Source: Nitrosomonadales bacterium
Lineage (GTDB): Bacteria; Pseudomonadota; Gammaproteobacteria; Burkholderiales; Gallionellaceae
Length of the DNA stretch: 64,000 bases
Assembly: GCA_016177795.1 (NCBI GenBank)
Contig: JACOUM010000008.1
Coordinates: 83,582-147,581 of the forward strand
Direction: 5' to 3'
Numbering within the stretch: position 1 is the stretch's first letter; the number at the start of each line of letters is the position of its first letter. Both the position numbers and the translations under genes were made by a program. Below the pieces are notes generated by a model. That model saw only the letters and a list, made by a program, of their open reading frames with translations, searched no databases and was not told the origin of the DNA. Shown piece after piece: positions 51,179 to 61,594 of this stretch.

Positions 51179-51907
51179 ATGAAGCTGAAGCGCTTCCTGA
51201 GTTACGAATGGGATGCCATCGCCGGCATACTGGCTGCCGCGCTGGCCATCATCCTGCACCTGCTGCATATCGTCGACGAGCACATCGTCATGCCCATCGT
51301 GCTTGCCCTGATGGCGCTTCTGTTTCTCAATTTCATGCGCCATGAGCGGCACAATGAGCAAACGGCAGAACAGGTGGAGCAGACGCAGGAAATGGTGTCG
51401 AGGATCAAGGCATCACTGGCGGCGCCTGACGTGGTGCTGGTCGGCCCGCGCCAGCTGCGCGCGGCGAACGAACAGTTTGCCCGCAACATGCGCGGGGAGG
51501 CGATCCTGTTCAATGTCTGCCTGTCGATGTACCGGACGCAGCCGCTTTTCGACGCGCTGCTGCACCCGGCCATCGGAAACCCTCAGGTAGCTTCCATCCA
51601 GTTCGTTCTCGATGAGAGCCAGCGAGGCTTGTGGCAAGCCGAAATCATGCCGAAAATTGCCACCTGTGATGGCAGGCACAAGGTGCGGGAGCCGCACTGG
51701 TGCGCTCTCAGCAAGAATATTTCCTTCATCCTCGCGGATACGCCGTCGGAAGGCGCGGCGGAGGCGCTGCTGAGTTTCTGGGGTGAGCCGTTCATGGCGC
51801 AGTCCACCGAGCGCAACGTGCCGCGCTATATTTTCCACGTACAGGCGCATTCCGAGCTGCTGCCGCATCTGGTCGAAATGGAACGGAAGTGCCGCATGCA
51901 TAGCTGA
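51179..51907 (+). CDS. Membrane-anchored hypothetical protein
   Basis: Two N-terminal hydrophobic segments (DAIAGILAAALAIILHLLHI, IVMPIVLALMALLFLNF) and a soluble C-terminal domain. Confidence 0.7.
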   Translation: MKLKRFLSYEWDAIAGILAAALAIILHLLHIVDEHIVMPIVLALMALLFLNFMRHERHNEQTAEQVEQTQEMVSRIKASLAAPDVVLVGPRQLRAANEQFARNMRGEAILFNVCLSMYRTQPLFDALLHPAIGNPQVASIQFVLDESQRGLWQAEIMPKIATCDGRHKVREPHWCALSKNISFILADTPSEGAAEALLSFWGEPFMAQSTERNVPRYIFHVQAHSELLPHLVEMERKCRMHS

Positions 51908-51956
51908 TATGCTGGTGCGCCCGTGCTGCAAATTCTCCCGGCAGGGTGTCAAGCCG

Positions 51957-54098
51957 TTACGAGGATTGTTCGTCACGCCGGCGCAAAGCGCGCCACACGA
52001 AAACGCCGAGCAGTAACAACATGGCAACAACCGATCCTAGCGGCCAGCGTGCCGGTTGATTCCATGCGCGGCGCAACCGGTCGCGTTGCCCGGCATCCAC
52101 GCGCCAGTATTTGAGTCTGTTATTCGCCATCACGTTGGGTTTCACATTGTGCAGCCAGCTGTGCTGCAACACGTAATCCTTCGGATGAAAGCCCCACAGC
52201 CACGGCGCATCGTGGCGCAGAATTTCCAGCATCTGATCGATGATGACCTGCCGTTGCACGCTGTTTTCCATGTTTTTCATCTGCTCGAATAACTTGTCAT
52301 ATTCGGGGTTGTCGTAATTCGCGGCGTTCTCACCGCCCTTGGTTACCTTGGCCTGCGCGCCGTGCAGCAGGAACAGGAAGTTTTCCGGATCGGGATAATC
52401 GGCATTCCAGCCGAAGTAGAACATTTGCGTGTCGCCCTTGCGGACCTTGTCTTGGAAGCGGTTGTAGTCGGTGCTGCGCACCACCAGTTGCACGTTGAGC
52501 TTGTCGAACTGCTTGCGCAGCCAGTCGAGGCGCGCCTTGCTGCCCACGCCGCTGGCGGTGGTGTCCAGATTGACGACCAGCGGCTGATTGGTTTGCGCAT
52601 CCACGCCATCGGGATAGCCCGCCTCGGCGAGCAGGCGCTTGGCTTCCTCGATGGGTTTGCGCCTCGGCGCGCCGTCCACCCAGTCATACACAGTGCGATT
52701 GATGCCGGCTTCGCCATCGCGATAGCCGAAAATGCCGGGCGGCAGCGGCGACTGCGCGGCAATGCCGCGCCCGTTGGCGAAAATGGAAATGTATTCCTCG
52801 AAATCGACGGCAATGGCAATGGCCTGGCGCAGTTTGCGCGCTCGCTCCGAGTTTCCGCCCACAACCGGATCCAGCCAGTTGAAGCCGGTGTACATGGTGG
52901 AAGTCGATACCGCAGTTGACAGGCTGATGCCCTGATCCTTCATTTCATTGGTCACGGTGGCCTCGCCGCCGACGGCTACCTGCACCGCTTGGTCGAAGCT
53001 GTCCGAGCTGATGCCGGAAGCGTCGTAATAACCCTGCAAAAACTTGTTCCAGTACGGGATGGTTTCCTTTTCCAGGCTGAACACCACCTTGTCAATCAAC
53101 GGCAACGGCTTGCCCGCATCCGCCAGCAGCCCGGATTCCTCATCGCCGGCCCCGCCTTCCGACGGATAGGTTTCGCTGTCGTAATACGGGTTGCGCGTGA
53201 GCACCATGCGCTGGTTGGGGTTGTTTTCCGACAGGTAGTAGGGCCCGCTGCCCACCGGCCACCAGTCCAGCACCAGGTTGCGTTCGCGCATCCCGTTCTG
53301 CGCATAAAAGCGTTCGGCTTCGTGCGGCAGCGGCGCGAAGAACGGCATCGCCAGCCAGTAGGCAAATTGCGGGTATTTGCCGTGTATCTCGATGCGGTAG
53401 GTATGCTCGTCCACCACCTGCACGCCCGGTAATGGATATGCATTCAGGTCCAGGAAAGCACCGGGATTTTCTTGCGCCGCCTGCTGCAGCGTCGCGGCGT
53501 AGTCTTTCAGGCCGACGATGTATTCGCTCATCACGCCGAAGATCGGCAAGTGCAGATGCGGATGCGCGAGGCGCTTGATCTGGTAGGCATAGTCCGCAGC
53601 CGTGACGGTGCGCGAGCCGCTGTGCGGAAAATCATTCAGCGCATGAATGCCGCGCAAGTCGTGCAGTGTCAGGCGGTCATATTCCGGGTTGCCCTGCGCG
53701 TCGCGCGCGAATGCCGGATGCGGCTGATAGCGCATATCCGGTTTGATGCGGATTTCATACACGCTGAAGGCGATTCTTTCCGCAGGTGTGCCGTCAGGCA
53801 ACGGCTGGCGACGCTCGTCCAGGTAACGCACCGTCGGCATTTGCGCTGCCGCCAGCGGCACCAGGTGATAGGGGCGTTTCAGGTAATGGTATTGCAGCGG
53901 CGGCGCGTAAATCTGCGCGAGGAATGCATATTCGTTCTCACTGTAAGCCTGTGCCGGGTCGAGATGCTTGGGGCGCTCGGTAAAGGCGCTATAAAGAATC
54001 GATTTGCCTTCGTCCGCAACCGGGTAGGGATTGTTCCATAAACCGCCGGTACAGGCGGAAAGCAGCGCGGCCAGCAGGGAAATGAATACAACTTTCAT
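51957..54098 (-). CDS. Peptide ABC transporter substrate-binding protein (family 5)
   Basis: Lipobox [46 protein letters not shown]-terminal TM anchor. Confidence 0.9.
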   Translation of the reverse strand: MKVVFISLLAALLSACTGGLWNNPYPVADEGKSILYSAFTERPKHLDPAQAYSENEYAFLAQIYAPPLQYHYLKRPYHLVPLAAAQMPTVRYLDERRQPLPDGTPAERIAFSVYEIRIKPDMRYQPHPAFARDAQGNPEYDRLTLHDLRGIHALNDFPHSGSRTVTAADYAYQIKRLAHPHLHLPIFGVMSEYIVGLKDYAATLQQAAQENPGAFLDLNAYPLPGVQVVDEHTYRIEIHGKYPQFAYWLAMPFFAPLPHEAERFYAQNGMRERNLVLDWWPVGSGPYYLSENNPNQRMVLTRNPYYDSETYPSEGGAGDEESGLLADAGKPLPLIDKVVFSLEKETIPYWNKFLQGYYDASGISSDSFDQAVQVAVGGEATVTNEMKDQGISLSTAVSTSTMYTGFNWLDPVVGGNSERARKLRQAIAIAVDFEEYISIFANGRGIAAQSPLPPGIFGYRDGEAGINRTVYDWVDGAPRRKPIEEAKRLLAEAGYPDGVDAQTNQPLVVNLDTTASGVGSKARLDWLRKQFDKLNVQLVVRSTDYNRFQDKVRKGDTQMFYFGWNADYPDPENFLFLLHGAQAKVTKGGENAANYDNPEYDKLFEQMKNMENSVQRQVIIDQMLEILRHDAPWLWGFHPKDYVLQHSWLHNVKPNVMANNRLKYWRVDAGQRDRLRRAWNQPARWPLGSVVAMLLLLGVFVWRALRRRDEQSS

Positions 54099-54263
54099 GG
54101 CGCGGAGTGTAGCGGAATCGAGCCGGCGCGTCATGGCAAAGGAGTGCGGAAACCCCGCCCAATCTGTGGTGCTATACTTGCGCCCGTTTTCTTTTGCCCG
54201 CACCCTTGCGGAGGATGGCGCGTTGTGTGGCGTTGCCGCTGTCGGTCGCATGGGATCAATGAC

Positions 54264-55781
54264 ATGTTGCGTTTATTGCGTTTGCTGAAAATCATTTTCG
54301 TGGTGCTGCGTTTCGGGCTGGACGAATTTCTGCTCGCGCACGAGCGGGTGCGCTGGCTGCGCGTGCCGCTGAACATCCTGCTGTTTCTGCGCAATACTTC
54401 AAAGCCGCGCGCCGTGCGGTTGCGCCTGGCACTGGAAAGTCTCGGTCCGATATTCGTCAAGTTTGGCCAGATGTTGTCCACACGGCGCGACCTGATGCCG
54501 ACTGACATCGCCGATGAACTTGCCCGGCTGCAGGACCGGGTGCCGTCTTTTCCTTCCGCGCAAGCCATTGCCATGCTGGAAGCGACTTACGGCAAGCCGT
54601 TGCATGAAGTATTCAGAAGCTTTGATGAAGTGCCGATAGCCAGCGCATCGGTGGCGCAAGTGCATTTTGCCGTGCTGCCGGACGGGCGCGATGTGGCGGT
54701 AAAAATTCTGCGGCCGGGCATCACCGGAATCATCAGGCACGACGTCGCGCTGCTGAAGGTGGGCGCCGATCTGATGGAGTGGCTATGGGCCGAGGGCCAT
54801 CGCCTCAAGCCGCGCCAGGTGATCGAGGAATTCGAAAAGCATCTGGCCGACGAACTCGATCTGATGCGCGAGGCCGCCAACGCCAGCCAGCTCAAGCGTA
54901 ATTTTGCCGACTCGTCCCTGCTGCTGGTGCCCGAGATGTACTGGGATTATTGCCGACCAGAAGTGATGGTGATGCAGCGCATGTATGGCATCACCATCAG
55001 CCAGGTGGGCGCGTTGCGCGAGGCCGGAATAGATATTCCCAGGCTGGCCGCCAATGGCGTGGAAATTTTCTATATGCAGGTGTTCCGCGACGGTTTTTTC
55101 CATGCCGACATGCATCCGGGCAACGTGCAAGTGGCGGCTGACGGCCGCTATATCGCGCTGGATTTTGGCATCATGGGCACACTCACCGACAGCGACAAGC
55201 ATTATCTCGCGCAGAATTTTATCGCGTTCTTCCAGCGCGATTACCGGCGCGTCGCCCAAGTGCATATCGAATCGGGCTGGGCGCCCGCCGATACCCGCGT
55301 GGATGAGCTGGAAGCGGCTGTGCGCGCGGTATGCGAACCGATTTTCGACAGGCCGCTGCGTGAAGTTTCATTCGGGCGCGTGCTGTTGCGCCTGTTTCAG
55401 ACCTCGCGCCGCTTCGGCATTGAGGTTCAGCCGCAACTGGTGTTGCTGCAAAAAACGTTGCTCAACATCGAGGGGCTGGGTTTGCAACTCGATCCAGAGC
55501 TGGATTTATGGAAAACCGCCAAGCCCTGGCTGGAACACTGGATGAGCGAGCAAGTCGGCTGGCGCGGCCTGCTCAAAACATTGCGCGAGGAAGCGCCTTA
55601 CTACGCGACTCTGCTGCCGCAATTGCCGCGCCTGCTGCATCGTCATCTGGCGAACGAGGCAGCCAACCGCGGCGATGACACGCTGCACAAGTTGCTCGCC
55701 CAGCAAAAACGTTACAATGCACTGCTGGTGCTGATCAGCCTGGCGCTTCTGGGCATTCTTGCATGGCAGCTGCACCTGTGA
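54264..55781 (+). CDS. ubiB: Ubiquinone biosynthesis kinase-like protein UbiB
   Basis: [64 protein letters not shown]. Confidence 0.96.
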   Translation: MLRLLRLLKIIFVVLRFGLDEFLLAHERVRWLRVPLNILLFLRNTSKPRAVRLRLALESLGPIFVKFGQMLSTRRDLMPTDIADELARLQDRVPSFPSAQAIAMLEATYGKPLHEVFRSFDEVPIASASVAQVHFAVLPDGRDVAVKILRPGITGIIRHDVALLKVGADLMEWLWAEGHRLKPRQVIEEFEKHLADELDLMREAANASQLKRNFADSSLLLVPEMYWDYCRPEVMVMQRMYGITISQVGALREAGIDIPRLAANGVEIFYMQVFRDGFFHADMHPGNVQVAADGRYIALDFGIMGTLTDSDKHYLAQNFIAFFQRDYRRVAQVHIESGWAPADTRVDELEAAVRAVCEPIFDRPLREVSFGRVLLRLFQTSRRFGIEVQPQLVLLQKTLLNIEGLGLQLDPELDLWKTAKPWLEHWMSEQVGWRGLLKTLREEAPYYATLLPQLPRLLHRHLANEAANRGDDTLHKLLAQQKRYNALLVLISLALLGILAWQLHL

Positions 55782-55919
55782 TGGCCGGTGATTTGATGGG
55801 CGTTTGCTGCGTGTCTGGCCGGACGGCCGGCAGTTCTGTCAATTGCGCTCGTGTCATTTTCCTTGGCTCCCGGCCGCCCTGTTAGTATAGAATTCACGTT
55901 GACTCGTCCGCGAAGGAAA

Positions 55920-57233
55920 ATGGAAATGAAAAAACTCGCAATGCTCCCCGTACTGGCCTGCAGCCTGCTCCTGTTTTTTGCACATTCCGCCGTTGCGCAA
56001 ACCGGCAGTCCGGATTCACCTCCCCTGAATGAATTGTTGAAGCAGGAGGAGGATGTGCGTCTGGCGCGCCAATCCCTCGTTGAGGCGGAGCGTACTTACG
56101 GGGTCAATCACGTCAAGGTGGCCGAGGAGCTCGAAAAAATAGCAACGGTCTATGAAAAGCAGCGCAAATATGCCGCCGCAGAGCATTTTCTCAGGCGCGC
56201 CTTGAAAATCCGCGAAGCGGAGCTGGGAGAAAACCACATCGAAGTGGCCGCTGCGCTCAGGAACTTCGGCGAACTGTATCTCGAGCAGGGCAAGTACGCC
56301 GCTGCCGAACCGCTGTTCAAGCGCGCGCTGGTCATCGAAGCCAACACGCACGGTCCGGACAGCCTCAAACTGGTTGCGCCGCTGATCCGGCTTGCCGAGT
56401 TGCAGGAATCACAACGCCAGTTTGTCGTTGCCATCCAGTTGCATGAGCGCGCATTGGCTATCCGTGAAAAAACCCTGGGGCCAGATCATCGTGATCTGGA
56501 TGGCTCTCTGATGCAGCTGGCGCACCTTCACCAGGTCATCGGGCAATATGATGAGGCCGAGGCGTTGCTCAAGCGCGCACTGGCACTTCGCGAAAAAACC
56601 TTTGGTGCAGAAAGCAGCGCGGTAAAGGTTGCCCTGTTCAATCTGGCGCTGGTTTATCAGGTGCAGGGATTCAACGCCGAGGCCGAGGCATTGCTCAAAC
56701 GCGCGCTGATCATCGATGAAAAGGGCGGCAGTGACCAGCCTGGCGCGCTGACGCCGATTTTTTACCTGGCGAAGTTATACGAATCGCAGCATCGCTATCC
56801 CGCTGCCGAGGATATGCACAAGCGCGCGTTGGCTATCGCCGAAAAAGCTTACGGGGCGGATCATGCGGAAGTCGCCAAGGTGCTGGAGAACCTGACCGAT
56901 CTTTACAGGGGGCAGGGCAAATTCGCCGAGGCACTGCCAGTGGCAAAACGCTCTCTTGGCATCAAGGAAAAGGTTTATGGCCCGAACCAGGCTGAAGTAG
57001 CCAGATGCCTCAACAACCTGGCTTTGATACAAATCGGACTGGCGCAATATGCTGATGCGGAGCAGTCGCTGAATCGTGCTTTAAAGATTGAAGAAACCAA
57101 CTACGGCAGTGACCATCCCAATGTGGCAAAGGTGCTGGATACCTTGTCAGACCTGTATAAAAAACAGGGCAAAGCCGAGTTGTCGGTCTGGGCCGACACG
57201 CGTGCCAAACAGATCCGCCGCAATTGGCGCTAG
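55920..57233 (+). CDS. Secreted tetratricopeptide-repeat protein (kinesin-light-chain-like TPRs)
   Basis: Signal peptide; repeated YAAAEPLFKRALVIEANTHGPDS units. Confidence 0.9.
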   Translation: MEMKKLAMLPVLACSLLLFFAHSAVAQTGSPDSPPLNELLKQEEDVRLARQSLVEAERTYGVNHVKVAEELEKIATVYEKQRKYAAAEHFLRRALKIREAELGENHIEVAAALRNFGELYLEQGKYAAAEPLFKRALVIEANTHGPDSLKLVAPLIRLAELQESQRQFVVAIQLHERALAIREKTLGPDHRDLDGSLMQLAHLHQVIGQYDEAEALLKRALALREKTFGAESSAVKVALFNLALVYQVQGFNAEAEALLKRALIIDEKGGSDQPGALTPIFYLAKLYESQHRYPAAEDMHKRALAIAEKAYGADHAEVAKVLENLTDLYRGQGKFAEALPVAKRSLGIKEKVYGPNQAEVARCLNNLALIQIGLAQYADAEQSLNRALKIEETNYGSDHPNVAKVLDTLSDLYKKQGKAELSVWADTRAKQIRRNWR

Positions 57234-57504
57234 CGGACTGCTGGATATCGAACGGTGTAATGAAATGTCGTTGCACCTGGGCAGGCTGGATTTATTTTGG
57301 GGCGCTTCGGCGAGCGTTGTCATGGATGAAGGTACTTTGCATGTTGTCAATCAACAGGAAATTCTGACATGCTGCTGATGATCGACAATTATTACTGACA
57401 TTTGCCCGCTTTCGTTGCCATTCGCTATTTACCCTGAAAGCCGCTCTGCATATAGGTTTTAGCCTCGTGATCATTCGCAATTATTCGGTGACAGCCTGAA
57501 AAAA

Positions 57505-57543
57505 ACCGGATAAGATACCGGACAAGATTTCGAGTTATCCGGT
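57505..57543. promoter_or_regulatory. Inverted repeat immediately upstream of integrase ATG
   Basis: ACCGGATAA ... TTATCCGGT ending at the base before ATG. Confidence 0.5.
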
Positions 57544-58857
57544 ATGCCATCTCTCACAGACACCAAAGTCAGAACAGCCAAACCTACCGAGAAGCCTTAC
57601 GTGCTTCAGGATGGCAGCGGCCTCTATCTTGAGGTACGTCCGACCGGCGCAAAATTCTGGCGCTACCGTTACTGGCTGACGCCGGAGAAAGATGGCCGCT
57701 ACACCATCGGCGAATATCCATCCGTTTCACTGTCCGATGCCCGGCGCGAGCGTGAGCGCGTTCGTGAACTCGTCAAACAGGGCCTCCATCCCACCCAGGA
57801 AAAGCAGACCGAGAAACTGCGCCAGTCGCATGAGCGCGCCAACACATTCGAAGCTATCGCACGGGAGTGGCTGGAGCGTAAGAAAGGCAAATGGTCTGCC
57901 TATTCACACAAGCAGGCAACCAATTGCATCGAGCAAAACGCCTTCCCGAAAATCGGCAAGCTGCCCATCCGCAAGGTAACGGCTGCGCATCTGCTTCACA
58001 TCCTGCAAGCCATGGAAGAACGCGGTGCAGAAACTTATGCAATGCAACTGCGTCAGTGGTGCTCGGCAATTTTCCGCCACGCGGTGGTTACCCTGCGTGC
58101 CGATGGTGATCCTGCGGCTGCGCTCAAGGGAGCATTGTCGCGCCCCCAGATCAACCACAGCAAGCCGATGTCTGCCGAGCATATCGGCGACTTCAAAGCA
58201 AAGCTCACGAAGTATGGCGGCAACCGGACTACCGTCATCGCCATGAAGTTGATGCTTTACACCTTCGTGCGTACAGCCGAATTACGCAAAGCGCCCTGGA
58301 CCGAGTTCGACATCAATGCCGCCGAATGGAAAATTCAGCCGGGTCGGATGAAGATGAAGCGCGTACATATAGTGCCGCTGCCACGTCAGGCAGTGGAGCT
58401 GCTACAAGAATTGCGGAGGATCACCGGCGCCGGCAACTGGCTGTTCCCCAACTTTCGCCGCCCGGATGATGTAATGAGCGCGACCACGATCAATCGCGCG
58501 CTCGAACACATGGGCTATCCCTCCGGCCAATGGACAGGGCACGATTTCCGGGCGACGGCCTCGACACGACTGCACGAAATGGGCTTCCACTCAGAGTGGA
58601 TCGAGCGCCAGCTTGCCCACGTCGAAGGCAACAAAACCAAGGCCGCCTACAACCATGCCGAGTACCTGCCAGAACGCAGGAACATGATGCAAGCCTGGGC
58701 GGACTGGATCGATAAAATTCCAGAAGAGATCATCGTCAACACGCAGCTTGCGCGTGAGGCAATAAACTTGCTGACTCCGGACGACTTGCCAATATCTGCT
58801 GGCTTATCCAATCCTGCACCTCTGACTCGACCCATCCGGATAAGCGCCCGAGCTTGA
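57544..58857 (+). CDS. P4-type tyrosine recombinase/integrase
   Basis: MPSLTDTKVRTAKPTEKPYVLQDGSGLYLEVRPTGAKFWRYRYW arm-binding domain; TGHDFRATASTRLHEMGF; RQLAHVEGNKTKAAYNHAEYL. Confidence 0.95.
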   Translation: MPSLTDTKVRTAKPTEKPYVLQDGSGLYLEVRPTGAKFWRYRYWLTPEKDGRYTIGEYPSVSLSDARRERERVRELVKQGLHPTQEKQTEKLRQSHERANTFEAIAREWLERKKGKWSAYSHKQATNCIEQNAFPKIGKLPIRKVTAAHLLHILQAMEERGAETYAMQLRQWCSAIFRHAVVTLRADGDPAAALKGALSRPQINHSKPMSAEHIGDFKAKLTKYGGNRTTVIAMKLMLYTFVRTAELRKAPWTEFDINAAEWKIQPGRMKMKRVHIVPLPRQAVELLQELRRITGAGNWLFPNFRRPDDVMSATTINRALEHMGYPSGQWTGHDFRATASTRLHEMGFHSEWIERQLAHVEGNKTKAAYNHAEYLPERRNMMQAWADWIDKIPEEIIVNTQLAREAINLLTPDDLPISAGLSNPAPLTRPIRISARA

Positions 58858-58960
58858 TCTGCCTCGGGAATTCACCCTTCTTGATTTTGTCGTAAATCGC
58901 CGTCGTACCAAGGCCTACCATGGCCTTGACCTGCGGAAGGCGTATCAACCGCTGGTTCAT
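58736..58960 (-). CDS. AlpA-like HTH transcriptional regulator
   Basis: RLIRLPQVKAMVGLGTTAIYDKIKKGEFPRQIKLGRLSGWVESEVQDWI. Confidence 0.88.
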   Translation of the reverse strand: MNQRLIRLPQVKAMVGLGTTAIYDKIKKGEFPRQIKLGRLSGWVESEVQDWISQQILASRPESASLLPHAQAAC

Positions 58961-59056
58961 AAATCACCTCTCATCCAATTCGACATGGTCACTCCATCAA
59001 TGACTATTGATCGTGAATCGAATTGAATATCACCACGTCAGGATTGCGTCGCTGAA

Positions 59057-59944
59057 ATGCGTCCTGCCGGGCCACATTTCGGATGCCATCAAATGCGGGC
59101 GGAAGTTAGCGTCACGGGCTGGACTCCGACCGCCATGCAAAAACCAACTCGAAAAAATAATAATTCCGGGCCACAGCACCTCAAGGCTTGGATGCGTGGC
59201 GACCAGCTTCCCCTCTGGCCGGAAGAAATCCGCTGCGCGCCAAACGAATTTTTACGCAGCGCGCTGTTCAACGCACGCAACCGCAATCAAAAGCGACGAT
59301 ACTTGCGGCAGGAAACATTGGCGATCATCGGCAAGGGGCGCATCACCTACACCGGCGAGGAGCTGCGGCAGGACGATGCCACGGTCTGGCTGCAACTGAT
59401 CCAGATGGCCAGCGATACCCCGTTGGGCGCGCCCGTAGAATTTACACCATACAGTTTTTGCAAGGCCGTCGGCTGGACACCTTCCGGCGAGACCTACGCC
59501 CACCTGCGCAAATGCCTCACACGCTTGCAGGCCACCGCGCTGGCTTTCTATGCCGAACGTACCAAGCACACCATCTCGCTCTCCATGATCCCGGCCTTTT
59601 GCTGGCGGGACGAGAGCACCGGCAAGCCGCTGCCGTGCTACCGGGTCAAGCTCGCCCCGGAACTGGCGGCGCTGTTTCATGGACAGCATTTCACCTACCT
59701 CCACTGGGCGCAGCGTCGGCAATTACCTGAAGGCTTGGCCACCTGGCTGCACGGCTATCTGGCCAGCCACCAGCAACCGCGCCCGCTTCCCCTCAAAGAA
59801 ATCCAGCGCGCTGCCGACCTCACCATCAGCCGATCCGACAATCTCCGCAAGGCAGTAGTCCGCGCATTGGATGAATTGCTGAAGGCCGGATTCCTCGTTT
59901 CATGGCAGATCAACGGCGGCAACATCGCTGTCGTCCGGCGCTGA
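59057..59944 (+). CDS. TrfA-like plasmid replication initiator
   Basis: ITYTGEELRQDDATVWLQLIQMASDTPLGAPVEFTPYSFCKAVGW; FTYLHWAQRRQLPEGLATWLHGYLASHQQPRPL; start site uncertain. Confidence 0.85.
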   Translation: MRPAGPHFGCHQMRAEVSVTGWTPTAMQKPTRKNNNSGPQHLKAWMRGDQLPLWPEEIRCAPNEFLRSALFNARNRNQKRRYLRQETLAIIGKGRITYTGEELRQDDATVWLQLIQMASDTPLGAPVEFTPYSFCKAVGWTPSGETYAHLRKCLTRLQATALAFYAERTKHTISLSMIPAFCWRDESTGKPLPCYRVKLAPELAALFHGQHFTYLHWAQRRQLPEGLATWLHGYLASHQQPRPLPLKEIQRAADLTISRSDNLRKAVVRALDELLKAGFLVSWQINGGNIAVVRR

Positions 59945-60029
59945 CTATTGATTTGGCGTGGTGAAGTATTTAACTCCGTTCGGGCTGAGCCTGTCGAAGC
60001 CTGCCACGCAGCTTCTGGCTGCATCAGTA

Positions 60030-60244
60030 TTGTCGGATGAGTAGGAAAACTATTGGCGTTTGAATAGGGAAATGCCGAAAATCGTTCGATCCAGACGCAA
60101 AATTCCCGTCGAATTACTGCCACACTATAGGCGTTTGAGTAGGGAACTATTGGCGGTTGAGTAGGGAAACGCGGCTCATGACTTGGCGTATGAGTAGGGA
60201 AAAGGATGTTCCACGCAACTCGATATGGCGTTTGAGTAGGGGAG
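60030..60244 (+). repeat. Iteron array (five clear copies plus one degenerate)
   Basis: TATTGGCGTTTGAATAGGGAAA (60051), TATAGGCGTTTGAGTAGGGAAC (60126), TATTGGCGGTTGAGTAGGGAAA (60148), ACTTGGCGTATGAGTAGGGAAA (60181), ATATGGCGTTTGAGTAGGGGAG (about 60223); degenerate TGTCGGATGAGTAGGAAAA (about 60031). Confidence 0.88.
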
Positions 60245-60404
60245 TATTTTCACAAAACCAAGGCGCAGCAAGGCTTTCAGGCTGAAGGTGGCAGGTAACC
60301 TATTTAACCTTTATATAACCAGCCGGGGCGGTTCGCTATCGTTATTGCGGGTGGCTACGTCTGACGTTATCATCAGCACTTTCGAGCTAAAGTCAGCATA
60401 TTTA

Positions 60405-61349
60405 ATGTCGCGATTTCCCATCCATCAACTGCATGACACTGAGTTCGAAGACCTCGTGACGCTAATCTGTCGCCAGATACTTGGTATCAGTGTTACGTCG
60501 TTCGCACCCGGTCGCGATGGAGGGAAAGATGCAAAGTTTGAAGGTATGGCTGTCGCCTTCCCGAGTACGACCAGTCCGGCATCAGGGAAATTCATTATCC
60601 AGGCAAAGCACACCGCAAACCCTGTCGCATCATGTTCCGATCCGGAATTCGAGACGACCTTGCTGAACAAGGAAATCACCAAGATCAAGAGGCAATTCGA
60701 CGAAGGTAGGCTCACTCACTACATCCTCTTCACAAATCGCCGCAAGACTGGCGGCGCGGAAGACCGCATTCCAGATCGCATCAAAGCCGAAACCGGGGTG
60801 CAGAATGTTTGGCTTCGTGGGCTTGAAGATGTCGAGCGTGACCTGCTCCACTACCCCGGCATCGTCAAGCTCTCCGGTTTGGACAAGCTCCGCTCACCCA
60901 TCCAATTCGTGCCGGACGACATTCGCGACGTGATTGTGGCCTTCCACAAACATCGTAGCGCTATAGCAACCGCATTCGACAGTCAGCACGATTTTCGAGA
61001 CTACCCAGGCTTGCCACGAAAGAATGAGATCAATGGCCTGACCGATACCTACTTCAATGAATACATCCTTGCCGATTCAGAGCCGCGATTCCCGGAAATC
61101 CGCCGCTTTCTCCAGAATCCTCGCAACTGGGAGTTTGCAGAGCAATACCACGCCACTGCGAATGAACTGAAAGGCCAGATCATTACCCACCGGGAACAGT
61201 TCATCACCTTTGATGAAGCCTTGGAGCACGTTTATCAGCTCATGCATGAGCGTAGCTCAGAACTACAGTCCGCGCCGCGCCGTATTTTGACGAAGGTTTT
61301 TATTCACTACATGTATGTGAACTGCGATATCGGAGAAAAAGGTTCATGA
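60405..61349 (+). CDS. ABC-3C-type system protein with N-terminal Mrr/PD-(D/E)xK-like domain
   Basis: HDTEFEDLVTLICRQILG...FAPGRDGGKDAKFEG...GKFIIQAKHT. Confidence 0.75.
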   Translation: MSRFPIHQLHDTEFEDLVTLICRQILGISVTSFAPGRDGGKDAKFEGMAVAFPSTTSPASGKFIIQAKHTANPVASCSDPEFETTLLNKEITKIKRQFDEGRLTHYILFTNRRKTGGAEDRIPDRIKAETGVQNVWLRGLEDVERDLLHYPGIVKLSGLDKLRSPIQFVPDDIRDVIVAFHKHRSAIATAFDSQHDFRDYPGLPRKNEINGLTDTYFNEYILADSEPRFPEIRRFLQNPRNWEFAEQYHATANELKGQIITHREQFITFDEALEHVYQLMHERSSELQSAPRRILTKVFIHYMYVNCDIGEKGS

Positions 61350-61594
61350 TCCGCGCAACCAAGCATCTCAACCTGAATACTTGCGTTCTCCGCGCTTCCA
61401 GCCGTTTACTCGCCAAGCTACAGGCCGAGCGCCTGTGCGGTTATGAGGCACTGCGTAGCTCGCTGATGGGGCTTGATCCCGATGCGGACATTCTATTTCT
61501 TCCTACTATCCATTTTCTGTTTCTTCTCGGCCGAGTGAATTATCACGCCCAGACGGATTCATTCGAATACATCCAGCCGGGGAGTGGCGTATGA
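61346..61594 (+). CDS. ABC-3C-type small middle component
   Basis: MIRATKHLNLNTCVLRASSRLLAKLQAERLCGYEALRSSL...FLPTIHFLFLLGRVNY; ATGA overlaps on both sides. Confidence 0.7.
   Translation: MIRATKHLNLNTCVLRASSRLLAKLQAERLCGYEALRSSLMGLDPDADILFLPTIHFLFLLGRVNYHAQTDSFEYIQPGSGV

Noticed and set aside
57234-57543. Search for a tRNA gene as integration target left of the P4-type integrase
   Set aside because: No cloverleaf or tRNA 3' end motif could be recognised by eye
60030-60244. Regularly occurring 22-bp repeats considered as a CRISPR array
   Set aside because: Irregular spacing, short repeats, no cas genes, and adjacent to a TrfA-like initiator: iterons fit better
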